A program made the position numbers and the translations under genes. From NCBI GenBank assembly GCA_039191215.1, contig JBCCXT010000005.1, positions 37,177 through 101,176 on the forward strand: a DNA stretch of 64,000 nucleotides, in the 5' to 3' direction. Shown one piece after another: positions 44,281 to 52,232 of the stretch. A model generated the notes under the pieces. It was given only the letters and a program-made list of their open reading frames with translations. It was not told where the DNA came from and did not search any database. This DNA is from HKCCE3408 sp039191215. Lineage in GTDB: Bacteria; Pseudomonadota; Alphaproteobacteria; Rhodobacterales; Rhodobacteraceae. The number at the start of each line of letters is the position of its first letter. Position 1 is the first letter of the stretch.

Positions 44281-46138
44281 CGATCTGCTGGCGCTGGCCC
44301 AGGCCAAAGGCATACTGCCACGCTACACCGACACAACCGGCACCGACCATAGGACCAGCCCCGAGACCGCCGCAGCCCTCTTGCGCGCCATCGGCACGGC
44401 TGTGGACAGCCCCGCCGCGATCGCCGAGGAGCACGCCCAGCTCAGCATCACCCGAAACCGAAACACACCCCTGTGGATCGTTTTATCCCAAGGCCAAGCC
44501 GTTGATTTCGAATGGCTCAGAGAGCAAGCTTGGCAGCTCACTTGCGAAAGTGGGGAGAGCATTGAGGGCCGAGGAACGGCCGCCTTCCCAGCCCTGCCTA
44601 TCGGCATCCATCGCCTGTGGATAGGTGGACAAAAGACGGTGCTTTTGGTCGCGCCCGAAAGGCTGGCCCTGCCGGAGAGGTGTTGGGGCGTGATGGTGCC
44701 GCTTTGGGGCCTGCGCAGTGCCGCACAAGGCGGGCTGGGCGATTTCGCTGATCTGGCCAAGACGGCAAAGGGCATGGCCGGAAGCGGGGCCGGATTTCTC
44801 GGCATCAACCCGGTCCATGCGGGGTTTCCGACAGACCCCGACGCGATCAGCCCCTATCAGCCGTCGCACCGCCGACGCCTCAACACGTTATGCATCCCGG
44901 TCAGTGATGCAGCCAGCGGCGGCGATCTGATCGATTATCCGGCCGAAAATGCCGTGCGGCGCGCGGCCCTCGAAGCGGCATTCGCGGCCGCCAGCCTGGA
45001 CGGTCAATTCGACGCGTTTTGCGCCCAAGGCGGCGCGGCCTTGATGCGCTTTGCCCGCCACCAAGCGCTGGCCGAGCAACACGGCCCCTATTGGACCGAT
45101 TGGCCGGAAAAGCTGCATGACCCAGACCATCCCGATTGCCAAGCGATCGCACCCGAACGGCTGCGCTTTCACCTCTGGGCGCAATGGCGGGCCGATTTTG
45201 CGCTTGGCCAGGCGCAAAATGCTGCCAAAGGCGCGGGGCTGCGCCATGGGCTCTACCTCGACCTGGCGGTCGGCACGCATCCGGCGGGGGCTGAGACCTG
45301 GGAGGACCGAGAGAGTTTTGTGCGCGGCGTCTCGCTTGGCGCGCCGCCCGACGCGCTTGGGCCCCAAGGGCAGACCTGGAACCTGGCCCCGCTCGACCCC
45401 GACGCGCTGATCGCGCAAGACTTTCGACCGCTTGCCGAGACGCTGCGGCAGCAATTCCGCCATTGTGGCATCCTGCGGATCGACCATATTTTGGGATTTG
45501 AGCGCGCCTTTTGGGTGCCTGAGAACGGCGCGCCGGGGGCGTATATGGCAATGCCGCGCAACGCGATGCTGGCGGTTGCCCGGATCGAGGCGGCCCGCGC
45601 AGGCGGCTACGTCGTCGGCGAAGACCTGGGCGTGGTGCCCGACGGATTGCGCGCCGCGTTGGACGCATCCGGCATCCTGGGCTGCAGGCTGGCGATGTTT
45701 GAGCGCCAGGGCCATGGGTTCACCCCAGCCGCTCAGTACGCCGAAGCCGCAATTACTAGTTTTTCGACCCATGATCTGCCGACATGGCGGGGCTGGCGCG
45801 AAGGCGCGGATCTGGCCGCCTGGGCGAAGCTGGGCGCGATGGATGAAGCCGCGCTCGATGGCGCAGCCGCTAGGCGGCGGAGCGATCTTGCCGCCTTTGA
45901 CGCGGTCGCCGGTCCCGGCATCGCCGATCTGCACGAATTCTTGGCGCGCAGCCGGTCACGGCTGGTCGCCGTGCAAGCCGAAACGCTCCTGAACAGGGCC
46001 GAGCAGCCGAATATGCCCGGCACGGTCGACGAATACCCCAATTGGCGCCAAAGGTTGCCCGTGGATGGCGCTAAACTGGGTGCTTTGGCGGCGTTCAAAG
46101 ACACCGCCGCGTTGATGGCCGATCACGGGCGCGGCTAA
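44273..46138 (+). CDS. malQ: 4-alpha-glucanotransferase
   Basis: 621 residues, GH77 amylomaltase. Transfers glucan segments between oligosaccharides released by GlgP and GlgX so that they can be degraded again. Visible: QGGLGDFADLAKTAKGMAGS, catalytic Asp in LRIDHILGFERAFWVP, Glu in VVGEDLGVVPDGLRAAL, Asp in SFSTHDLPTWRGW. The N-terminal 100 residues are the usual divergent extension of proteobacterial MalQ. Last gene of the operon; its stop directly abuts the end of the convergent phosphatase-fold gene with no terminator space. Confidence 0.95.
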   Translation: MADDLLALAQAKGILPRYTDTTGTDHRTSPETAAALLRAIGTAVDSPAAIAEEHAQLSITRNRNTPLWIVLSQGQAVDFEWLREQAWQLTCESGESIEGRGTAAFPALPIGIHRLWIGGQKTVLLVAPERLALPERCWGVMVPLWGLRSAAQGGLGDFADLAKTAKGMAGSGAGFLGINPVHAGFPTDPDAISPYQPSHRRRLNTLCIPVSDAASGGDLIDYPAENAVRRAALEAAFAAASLDGQFDAFCAQGGAALMRFARHQALAEQHGPYWTDWPEKLHDPDHPDCQAIAPERLRFHLWAQWRADFALGQAQNAAKGAGLRHGLYLDLAVGTHPAGAETWEDRESFVRGVSLGAPPDALGPQGQTWNLAPLDPDALIAQDFRPLAETLRQQFRHCGILRIDHILGFERAFWVPENGAPGAYMAMPRNAMLAVARIEAARAGGYVVGEDLGVVPDGLRAALDASGILGCRLAMFERQGHGFTPAAQYAEAAITSFSTHDLPTWRGWREGADLAAWAKLGAMDEAALDGAAARRRSDLAAFDAVAGPGIADLHEFLARSRSRLVAVQAETLLNRAEQPNMPGTVDEYPNWRQRLPVDGAKLGALAAFKDTAALMADHGRG

Positions 46139-47185
46139 CTAGCGAGCAACAAGTTCGACCCGGACCGGGTGGTGATCTGTGAACTCAAATCCCAGATTAG
46201 AGGCCGCGACCGAGGCCACCCGGACATTTGGCGAGACCAAAAAGCCATCGATGATATGGGTGAAGTTTTCGCCCGCCACATAAGGCGCATGCGCTCCGCG
46301 CACGGTCGGCACAGATCGGTCAATGGCAAAGCGCCAGCCCTCGGGTAGCGCGTCTTCGGGAAAGTCGCGGACCCAGAACTCAAACCGTTCATCGGATGTG
46401 TGCGGAAAATCAACGGCCGCCAAGCGCAGGTTCCAATCGCCGCCGATGACCACATGGTTGCCGCGCGCATATTCCGCCTGGGCAAATTCCATGAGTGCGG
46501 CAACCTGGGCGCCGCGCACATCGTCCTCGGCGCTGTCAAACGTGCTGAGGTGAATATTGACGATCACCCAGGCACGATCTGCGTCGATGCGCACAATATG
46601 CATGCGGTAGCCTTTGCGAAACAGGCCCAGCTCGAATGTCGGCTCTAACGGCAGACCTCGGCGTTCGGCGCTGGCCAGCGGCACCCGGCTGAACGTGGCA
46701 TTGCCGACCTGCACGTTGAACGGCGGCGGGACAAAGCGGGTGTTCACATCCGGCCCGAAGGTCCAAGCATAACCCGGCAAAGCGGTGACCAGACCGCCCA
46801 GCACATCGCGGCGATAGGTCACCCAGGACGGGCGCGCGGCCTCTTGCAGCAAGAAAAGATCGCTGTCGAGACCGGCCAGCGTGTCTTGGATCATGGCCAG
46901 GTTGCGATCAACAAGCGCGCCCGATAGCGGGCGGCGCTGCGTGCCCAGATCAAGAAAGAAATCGCTTTCCGCGCCCATCCCGGCATAGCCGACGTTCCAG
47001 GTTGTCAGTGACAGCCGATCGGGCGCTGCGGGTGCAGCGGGCGTGCCTTGGATCTCGGCAGTCTCAAGGTCGGGCGGGACGTAGAAACGGTTAGCCACGG
47101 CGCAGCCCGCCAGAAGCGCCACAAGTAGAAGCAGGAGGCCGAGCCACAGCATGCCTGCTAAGCCCCGTTTGTTGTCTGTATCCAT
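46139..47185 (-). CDS. lipid-anchored endonuclease/exonuclease/phosphatase-fold protein
   Basis: 348 residues. N-terminal membrane segment MLWLGLLLLLVALLAGCAVA ends in a lipobox (LLAGC), so it is probably a lipoprotein facing the periplasm. The EEP fold follows: LSLTTWNVGYAGM, FLLQEAARPSWVTYRR (metal Glu), WVIVNIHLSTFD, HVVIGGDWNLRL (Asp, Asn) and FTDHHPVRVEL (Asp-His). Members cleave phosphodiesters in DNA, RNA, inositol phosphates or sphingolipids; an outward-facing one is more likely a phospholipase- or phosphatase-like enzyme. It is 19 bases downstream of the lipase-subtilisin gene in the same direction, so may be co-transcribed with it. Confidence 0.85.
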   Translation of the reverse strand: MDTDNKRGLAGMLWLGLLLLLVALLAGCAVANRFYVPPDLETAEIQGTPAAPAAPDRLSLTTWNVGYAGMGAESDFFLDLGTQRRPLSGALVDRNLAMIQDTLAGLDSDLFLLQEAARPSWVTYRRDVLGGLVTALPGYAWTFGPDVNTRFVPPPFNVQVGNATFSRVPLASAERRGLPLEPTFELGLFRKGYRMHIVRIDADRAWVIVNIHLSTFDSAEDDVRGAQVAALMEFAQAEYARGNHVVIGGDWNLRLAAVDFPHTSDERFEFWVRDFPEDALPEGWRFAIDRSVPTVRGAHAPYVAGENFTHIIDGFLVSPNVRVASVAASNLGFEFTDHHPVRVELVAR

Positions 47186-47204
47186 GGTAGGCCGCGCGTT
47201 CCCC

Positions 47205-49997
47205 TCACGGCTCTTCGTCGCACAATTCCAGGAAGGACGCCACGTCTAGGATACCGTAGCCAAATCCGTGGTGATGCAAAGCGGCGGTAAACTGGACGGA
47301 TTGGATCAAAAGCGCGCTGATCTGTTCGGAATTGAATTGGCTGCGCCCCTGCGCCACGCGCCGCGACAGCGCCAGCGCGACCGCACCGGTGACGTGGGGC
47401 GCTGCCATGGACGTGCCGGTCTTGGCCACCGTCGCGGATGGGTCGCTTTGCCCGGCATGGGCCGAGACGATGCCGCGTCCGGGTGCGGACAGCTCTGGCT
47501 TGGCCCGGCCGTCGCGGGTTGGCCCGAAAGAAGAGGCACGGATGACGCCGGGAAATTCGTCCGCCGTATCGGTGGCGCCGACCGTCACGATATGGTTGGC
47601 CGTGCCGGGCACCGACAGCGTCATCTTTTGGATCGCATTGTCGAATTCGACGGCCCGGTCACCGCTGCGTTCGACCCACATATTGAGGCCCGTTGTGTTG
47701 CCACTGATCCGCCTGCCGCGAACCTCTAACGACCAAACACCGGGCCGGATCTGTTCGCTGCCGGGCCCGATCGACACGTAAAGCACATTATCGCCGTTAT
47801 CGGGATGGCGCGGGCGTAGGCGCATCTGCACCTGGTTGCCGTCAATTTCACCGCTGAAGCCGCGGACTTTTTTCGACACGACATCGGATTTGCCACCGCG
47901 CGGGGAGTGCAGCACGAAATCCAACACATCGAGTTTGAAGTACCAGGCCTCAAAATAGTCGAGCCCGCGGCGGATATCGCGCGACGTCCAATCGACATCA
48001 ACCCGGCCGATTGCAACATCGACATGTGCATGGCCGCGATGCGGTCGCTCATTGCCGGCCGACTTCACGATCACGATCCCGGGGTCTCGGCCCTGCGCGG
48101 TTGTCCCGTCAAAGGCCGCCTCCAGCAGGGTCTGCCCGTCATGGGCACCTGCATTCATGCCTAAGCTGACATTGATCGCAATTGGGGTGGGGTCTGGCAC
48201 CAGCTTGTTCTTCTCCAACGCAAGCGCGCGCAGAAATTCCAGCGCATTCTTGTGGCTGACCGAATAGCCGAGGCTGGCGGGATTGCCGGAGATTGTCTCC
48301 ATATCCGGGATGACAACAGCAATGGGTGCGTCAGGCGCCATGCCATCGGGCAAATCCCCCGTTGCACGACCCGCGGCAATGCCCGAGACATGTGTGCCAT
48401 GTTCGCTTGGGTCGCGCAGCCAGGCCGGGGGCGGTGTCGCCCCAGACCGCATCGCGGTCACATCCTCGGCTGTGTGGAGCGTGCCAAAATCGAACGGAAA
48501 AGCAGGGTCGACCTTCATGGGGCTCGGGCCTTTGGGGTCGAGCTGATCCCAGATCGCCACGATGCGGGTCTTTTGATCACCGTCAACAAAGGCGTCATGC
48601 ATCACATCGATCCCGGTATCAATCACACCGACCAGCGCGTGGGCCCCGCGCTCATCGATATCGGGGCGGTCGGTCGGCATACCTTTGACGAAGGGCATCG
48701 AGGTCGCCAGCTCCGGAAAACCGCCCGCGCGGCTGATCTCAACCGATCGCACTTTGGGGTCTTTTTCCATCGCTTCGACATCTTCGGCCGTGCAGAGCAC
48801 GGTCACGAACTCTCCGGTTCGCGAAAGAACCAGCATGCTTGGCGCAGGCGCCCAGCTATCATCGGCCAATTGCAGCAGAACCGGCAGACGTTCGATCCCA
48901 GGCGCATCGGCGGCCTCGTCCTCGACCGCCTCAACAAGCGAGCGGGCTGAGCGCACGGCACCCGAGGCGCTTTCAGGCGCGTCGTCAAAAAGCCCCTCAA
49001 CGGAGGCCGTCGTGCCACCCCCAAAGATATCACCGGCGACATCGCCACTGGCGCGTCGGCTGCTGCGCCGGGTCGGTTCGGGCTCGGGCGCCGTTGGACG
49101 GCTGAGCAAGCCTTCAAAAACCTCGCCCGCATCGCGCGAGCCAGCAACCTTTTCAAGTGCGGCGAGATATGCCGACATCCGGTGATTGCGCAGACCCGGA
49201 ATGAGCCCTTCGACCGAGCGGTCGATTGCGGCTTCGGCAGCCTCTCCGGCGCCTGAAGCGTTGCGCGCCACCTGTTCCAATTGCGCCTGGAGCTTCTTGA
49301 ACTCCTCTTCGGTCAGCGGCGGCAGTTCGGCCTCTGATTGGCCGTCATCTTCACCTTCAAGACCAAAAAGCCTGCGGCGGCGGCCAAGCTGCACGTAGTC
49401 GCCGGTATGGGGCAGGTTCGGCGGCACGCGCGGCACCAGGTCGTTTTCATTGACCACTCGGTGATAGCCAAATGGCAAGCGGTTCTGCAGCAGCTTGTCA
49501 TCGCCCACTTTGACCGTGCGCGGTTGGCCAAAGGTGGCCAGCCCGATCTGGTCATGGACGCCGATCAGCTCGTGCCCAGCGATATGGGCCAACGCCCCGC
49601 CCAAGGAATGGCCGGTGATCCAAAGCACCTTGCCTTCCTGCTTGGCCAAATCGGCCGCCATCCGGGCCGTGTCTTCCTCAATCTGATAGGCTTCGAGAAA
49701 GCCGGTATGGACCTCGCCCCAACTGATGTCAGATTTCGCGAACTTTAAATTGGTCAGCCAATCGCTGATCTGATTGGTGCCGGAATAGGCCAGCACGACG
49801 ATGCGGTCACCTTTTGCAACAAAGCCCTGGTTTGCGCCATCGGGCATGGCCGCGATCCGCTCAAGCTCCAGGTCTTCTTCCAGAATAAATTTCAGGTCAT
49901 CGCCGCTGGAGTAGCTTGCATCGGCCAGCATCGCCAGCATCAGAGCCCGCTTAAAATTCCAATCACCGTCAATGAGATTGCTTTCCGAAAAAGTCAC
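47205..49997 (-). CDS. class 3 lipase fused to subtilisin-like protease
   Basis: 930 residues, no signal peptide. Residues 1-210 are a class 3 lipase: VVLAYSGTNQISDWLTNLKF, GHSLGGALAHIAGHE with nucleophile Ser131, ENDLVPRVPP with Asp186, and HTGDYV with His197, a complete triad. Residues 215-370 are a low-complexity acidic linker. From about 450 comes an S8 protease: Asp460 in GVIDTGIDV, His533 in EHGTHVSGIAAGR, Asn649 in SAGNE, Ser863 in GTSMAAPHVTGAVAL, with a large insertion at 660-800. GTG at 49997 has GGGGGG five bases upstream; longer frames add unrelated sequence and no signal. Divergent from the CHAT gene with 168 bases between. I know no described system with this exact fusion. Confidence 0.88.
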   Translation of the reverse strand: MTFSESNLIDGDWNFKRALMLAMLADASYSSGDDLKFILEEDLELERIAAMPDGANQGFVAKGDRIVVLAYSGTNQISDWLTNLKFAKSDISWGEVHTGFLEAYQIEEDTARMAADLAKQEGKVLWITGHSLGGALAHIAGHELIGVHDQIGLATFGQPRTVKVGDDKLLQNRLPFGYHRVVNENDLVPRVPPNLPHTGDYVQLGRRRRLFGLEGEDDGQSEAELPPLTEEEFKKLQAQLEQVARNASGAGEAAEAAIDRSVEGLIPGLRNHRMSAYLAALEKVAGSRDAGEVFEGLLSRPTAPEPEPTRRSSRRASGDVAGDIFGGGTTASVEGLFDDAPESASGAVRSARSLVEAVEDEAADAPGIERLPVLLQLADDSWAPAPSMLVLSRTGEFVTVLCTAEDVEAMEKDPKVRSVEISRAGGFPELATSMPFVKGMPTDRPDIDERGAHALVGVIDTGIDVMHDAFVDGDQKTRIVAIWDQLDPKGPSPMKVDPAFPFDFGTLHTAEDVTAMRSGATPPPAWLRDPSEHGTHVSGIAAGRATGDLPDGMAPDAPIAVVIPDMETISGNPASLGYSVSHKNALEFLRALALEKNKLVPDPTPIAINVSLGMNAGAHDGQTLLEAAFDGTTAQGRDPGIVIVKSAGNERPHRGHAHVDVAIGRVDVDWTSRDIRRGLDYFEAWYFKLDVLDFVLHSPRGGKSDVVSKKVRGFSGEIDGNQVQMRLRPRHPDNGDNVLYVSIGPGSEQIRPGVWSLEVRGRRISGNTTGLNMWVERSGDRAVEFDNAIQKMTLSVPGTANHIVTVGATDTADEFPGVIRASSFGPTRDGRAKPELSAPGRGIVSAHAGQSDPSATVAKTGTSMAAPHVTGAVALALSRRVAQGRSQFNSEQISALLIQSVQFTAALHHHGFGYGILDVASFLELCDEEP

Positions 49998-50165
49998 AGC
50001 CACCCCCCTTTTTGTAAAATCTGAAATCAGCTTGCCAAAAGCGATTGGGCCAATGCAAGCTAAAGCAGTCTGGCGCGCGTCATTTCGAATTTCGACCCAG
50101 GCGCAAGATGTTGATGTAAGTGCCGATCCGCACGGCACCGGAGCACCCGCGGAGGAACCGGCACT

Positions 50166-52217
50166 GTGTCGGAAGCGTTCACTACCCCTGGCCGTCAAGC
50201 GCCTGTGGCTATCGTTGTGCAAGCAGACACCCGCCACGCCAATGATGGCGGCACCTTGGTTGAGCTTGACGATGAAGCGCGCAGCGTCGCGGAGTTGCTG
50301 CGCAGAGGCGGGCTTGACGTATATCTGCTGACCAGCGGTCGCTATTCAGAGCTGACCGAGCTTTTGACCGATAGCGATATCTGCGAGCGGCTGTTGGTCT
50401 TCCATTTTTGCGGCCATGCAGCCGGCGAATACGTGCGCATGTCAGACGATAACGGCAAGCCAGTAAACGTGTCGGCCGAAGGCCTTGCCGACCAGATGAA
50501 ATCGGAGTCAAACGCGCTTCGCCTGGTTTACATGAATGCTTGCCTGACCAACGATCAGGAGGACGAATATCGCGCGGCCTTTCCGCGGGTCAATTTCATC
50601 GGCACCAAGATCGAAGTGCCCGATTGGTATGCCAAGAAGTTCGCGCTCGATTTCTACCAGAGATTTGTCGGCAGCGAGGCGCCTTATGGCAATGTGCAGC
50701 TGAAACATGCGCTGGCACGGGCCGCAGGCGAAGACAAGGGGCTAAAGCCGAAGCGCGTCGGCACGGTTTGGCAGATGAACCTGGGCGAGGATGCATCACC
50801 CGATTCAACCGTGGCGACCTTGCCGGATTTCAACTTCAAGCTCGATGAAGGCATGGGGCTAATCAGCGCCTATATCCTACAGCAGCGCCAGCGGCGCGCA
50901 CCGTCTGTGGTGCTGATTTATGCCGCTTTTGTCATCGTGGTGCAGTTTCTTTTGATGTATCTGGCCAGCGGATGGAACCAGACCTCCAGCCCCGCCTTTC
51001 AGGCTGCATTCGGATTTCAGCCCGATTGCGCCACCATCGCCGACATCCGTGCGCGTCTGGAGGATCAGGCGGGCATCCGGTCTTTTATCATCGGCGAGCG
51101 CAAGGATTGTGTCGCTCTGCCCGGCACGTTTGAGCTGGGCACCCGAACACCGATGTTTGCCGTCTTTGTCGAATGGGGCCGCACCGTTGTCCTGTCGCTG
51201 GTGCTGATCGTTCTTTGCACAATGATCTATCGTCGGTTGCCGCGTGACTATCCGCGACTATTCAGCCGCGAGACCGGCGCCTGGCTGCGACTGCGCAACA
51301 ATCGCAAATTCATCGTGCTGTTTTTTGCCGGTCTGATCACGGTCAGCGCCTATCACGCGATCATTGCCCATGCGACGTTGAGCGAGGTCGAGGTTTCCTC
51401 GACCGCGTTCAGCGGCATATCCTGGCTGCAGGCGCGCTGGCCGATCTATTTCGACGACCCATCGATCTGGGCGCGGTTTGAGGACACGATGCTGCCGCGT
51501 CTGCCGGTGGTCGACGGCGAACCGGATTTTGCGGTCTTTGCCGACCTGCCGCGCAGCGATCCGCTTTATTGGGCCATGTTTGTGCGCCCCTACACGTTCT
51601 ATCTGGGTTATTCACTGATGAATTATCTCGGCACCGCGTTGCCGGTTCTGGCCGTCATTGTGAACGGTCTGACCTTTGGTGCGGTGCATATGCGCCAGCG
51701 GCTGACAGGCCTGCGCGTGCAGGTTCGACTGACCCGCGACGGTTACGAGACGGCGCGCAGCGTGATCGAGCGGCGCCTGGCCACGATCCGCGATGAGATG
51801 GCAGGCCATTTTGCGCGCTTCGTCACAACCTTCGTGCTCTTGTGTCTGTTTGCCGCCTATGAGGTGTTCATCGGCAAAACCACAACCGCATTTTTCGCCC
51901 AGATTGCGATGCTGCTGATCTTTCTGTTGGTGCTGGTGGGGGTGTCCAACATTGCGATGGTGTGGAATTCCTACCGCGACGAATTACTCCGCATCAGCGA
52001 ATTCATCGACGGCATCGACGAGACGGTTTATCCTGGCGCAAACGAGCGTTTGGAAAGTTTCGACCAGCAATTGCGCAAAGCGTACATGCCGATGGGTCGG
52101 GGGGCAGCGATTGCCCTGGGCTTGGGCTTTATAGCGATGCTTTACATGGCCTACATCCTGCTCTTCGAAGGCCTGCACTGGACCAGTTTCACTCATGACC
52201 TGCCGCTCTTTGGATAA
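50166..52217 (+). CDS. CHAT-domain caspase-like protease with seven membrane helices
   Basis: 683 residues. Residues 12-205 form a CHAT (clan CD, caspase-like) domain: LLVFHFCGHAAGEYV holds the catalytic His84, and LRLVYMNACLTND holds Cys126; IGTKIEVPDWYAKKFALDFY matches the following helix. The rest is membrane: helices near 248-269, 335-356, 381-401, 477-503, 549-570, 575-600 and 646-667, with a soluble loop at 402-475. GTG start with GGAGG ten bases upstream. CHAT proteases act in caspase-like immunity such as the Craspase and gasdermin-linked systems; fusion to a polytopic membrane region suggests membrane sensing or anchoring. Followed after 15 bases by the cell-wall enzyme gene. Confidence 0.85.
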   Translation: MSEAFTTPGRQAPVAIVVQADTRHANDGGTLVELDDEARSVAELLRRGGLDVYLLTSGRYSELTELLTDSDICERLLVFHFCGHAAGEYVRMSDDNGKPVNVSAEGLADQMKSESNALRLVYMNACLTNDQEDEYRAAFPRVNFIGTKIEVPDWYAKKFALDFYQRFVGSEAPYGNVQLKHALARAAGEDKGLKPKRVGTVWQMNLGEDASPDSTVATLPDFNFKLDEGMGLISAYILQQRQRRAPSVVLIYAAFVIVVQFLLMYLASGWNQTSSPAFQAAFGFQPDCATIADIRARLEDQAGIRSFIIGERKDCVALPGTFELGTRTPMFAVFVEWGRTVVLSLVLIVLCTMIYRRLPRDYPRLFSRETGAWLRLRNNRKFIVLFFAGLITVSAYHAIIAHATLSEVEVSSTAFSGISWLQARWPIYFDDPSIWARFEDTMLPRLPVVDGEPDFAVFADLPRSDPLYWAMFVRPYTFYLGYSLMNYLGTALPVLAVIVNGLTFGAVHMRQRLTGLRVQVRLTRDGYETARSVIERRLATIRDEMAGHFARFVTTFVLLCLFAAYEVFIGKTTTAFFAQIAMLLIFLLVLVGVSNIAMVWNSYRDELLRISEFIDGIDETVYPGANERLESFDQQLRKAYMPMGRGAAIALGLGFIAMLYMAYILLFEGLHWTSFTHDLPLFG

Positions 52218-52232
52218 TGTGAGGACGTTTTT

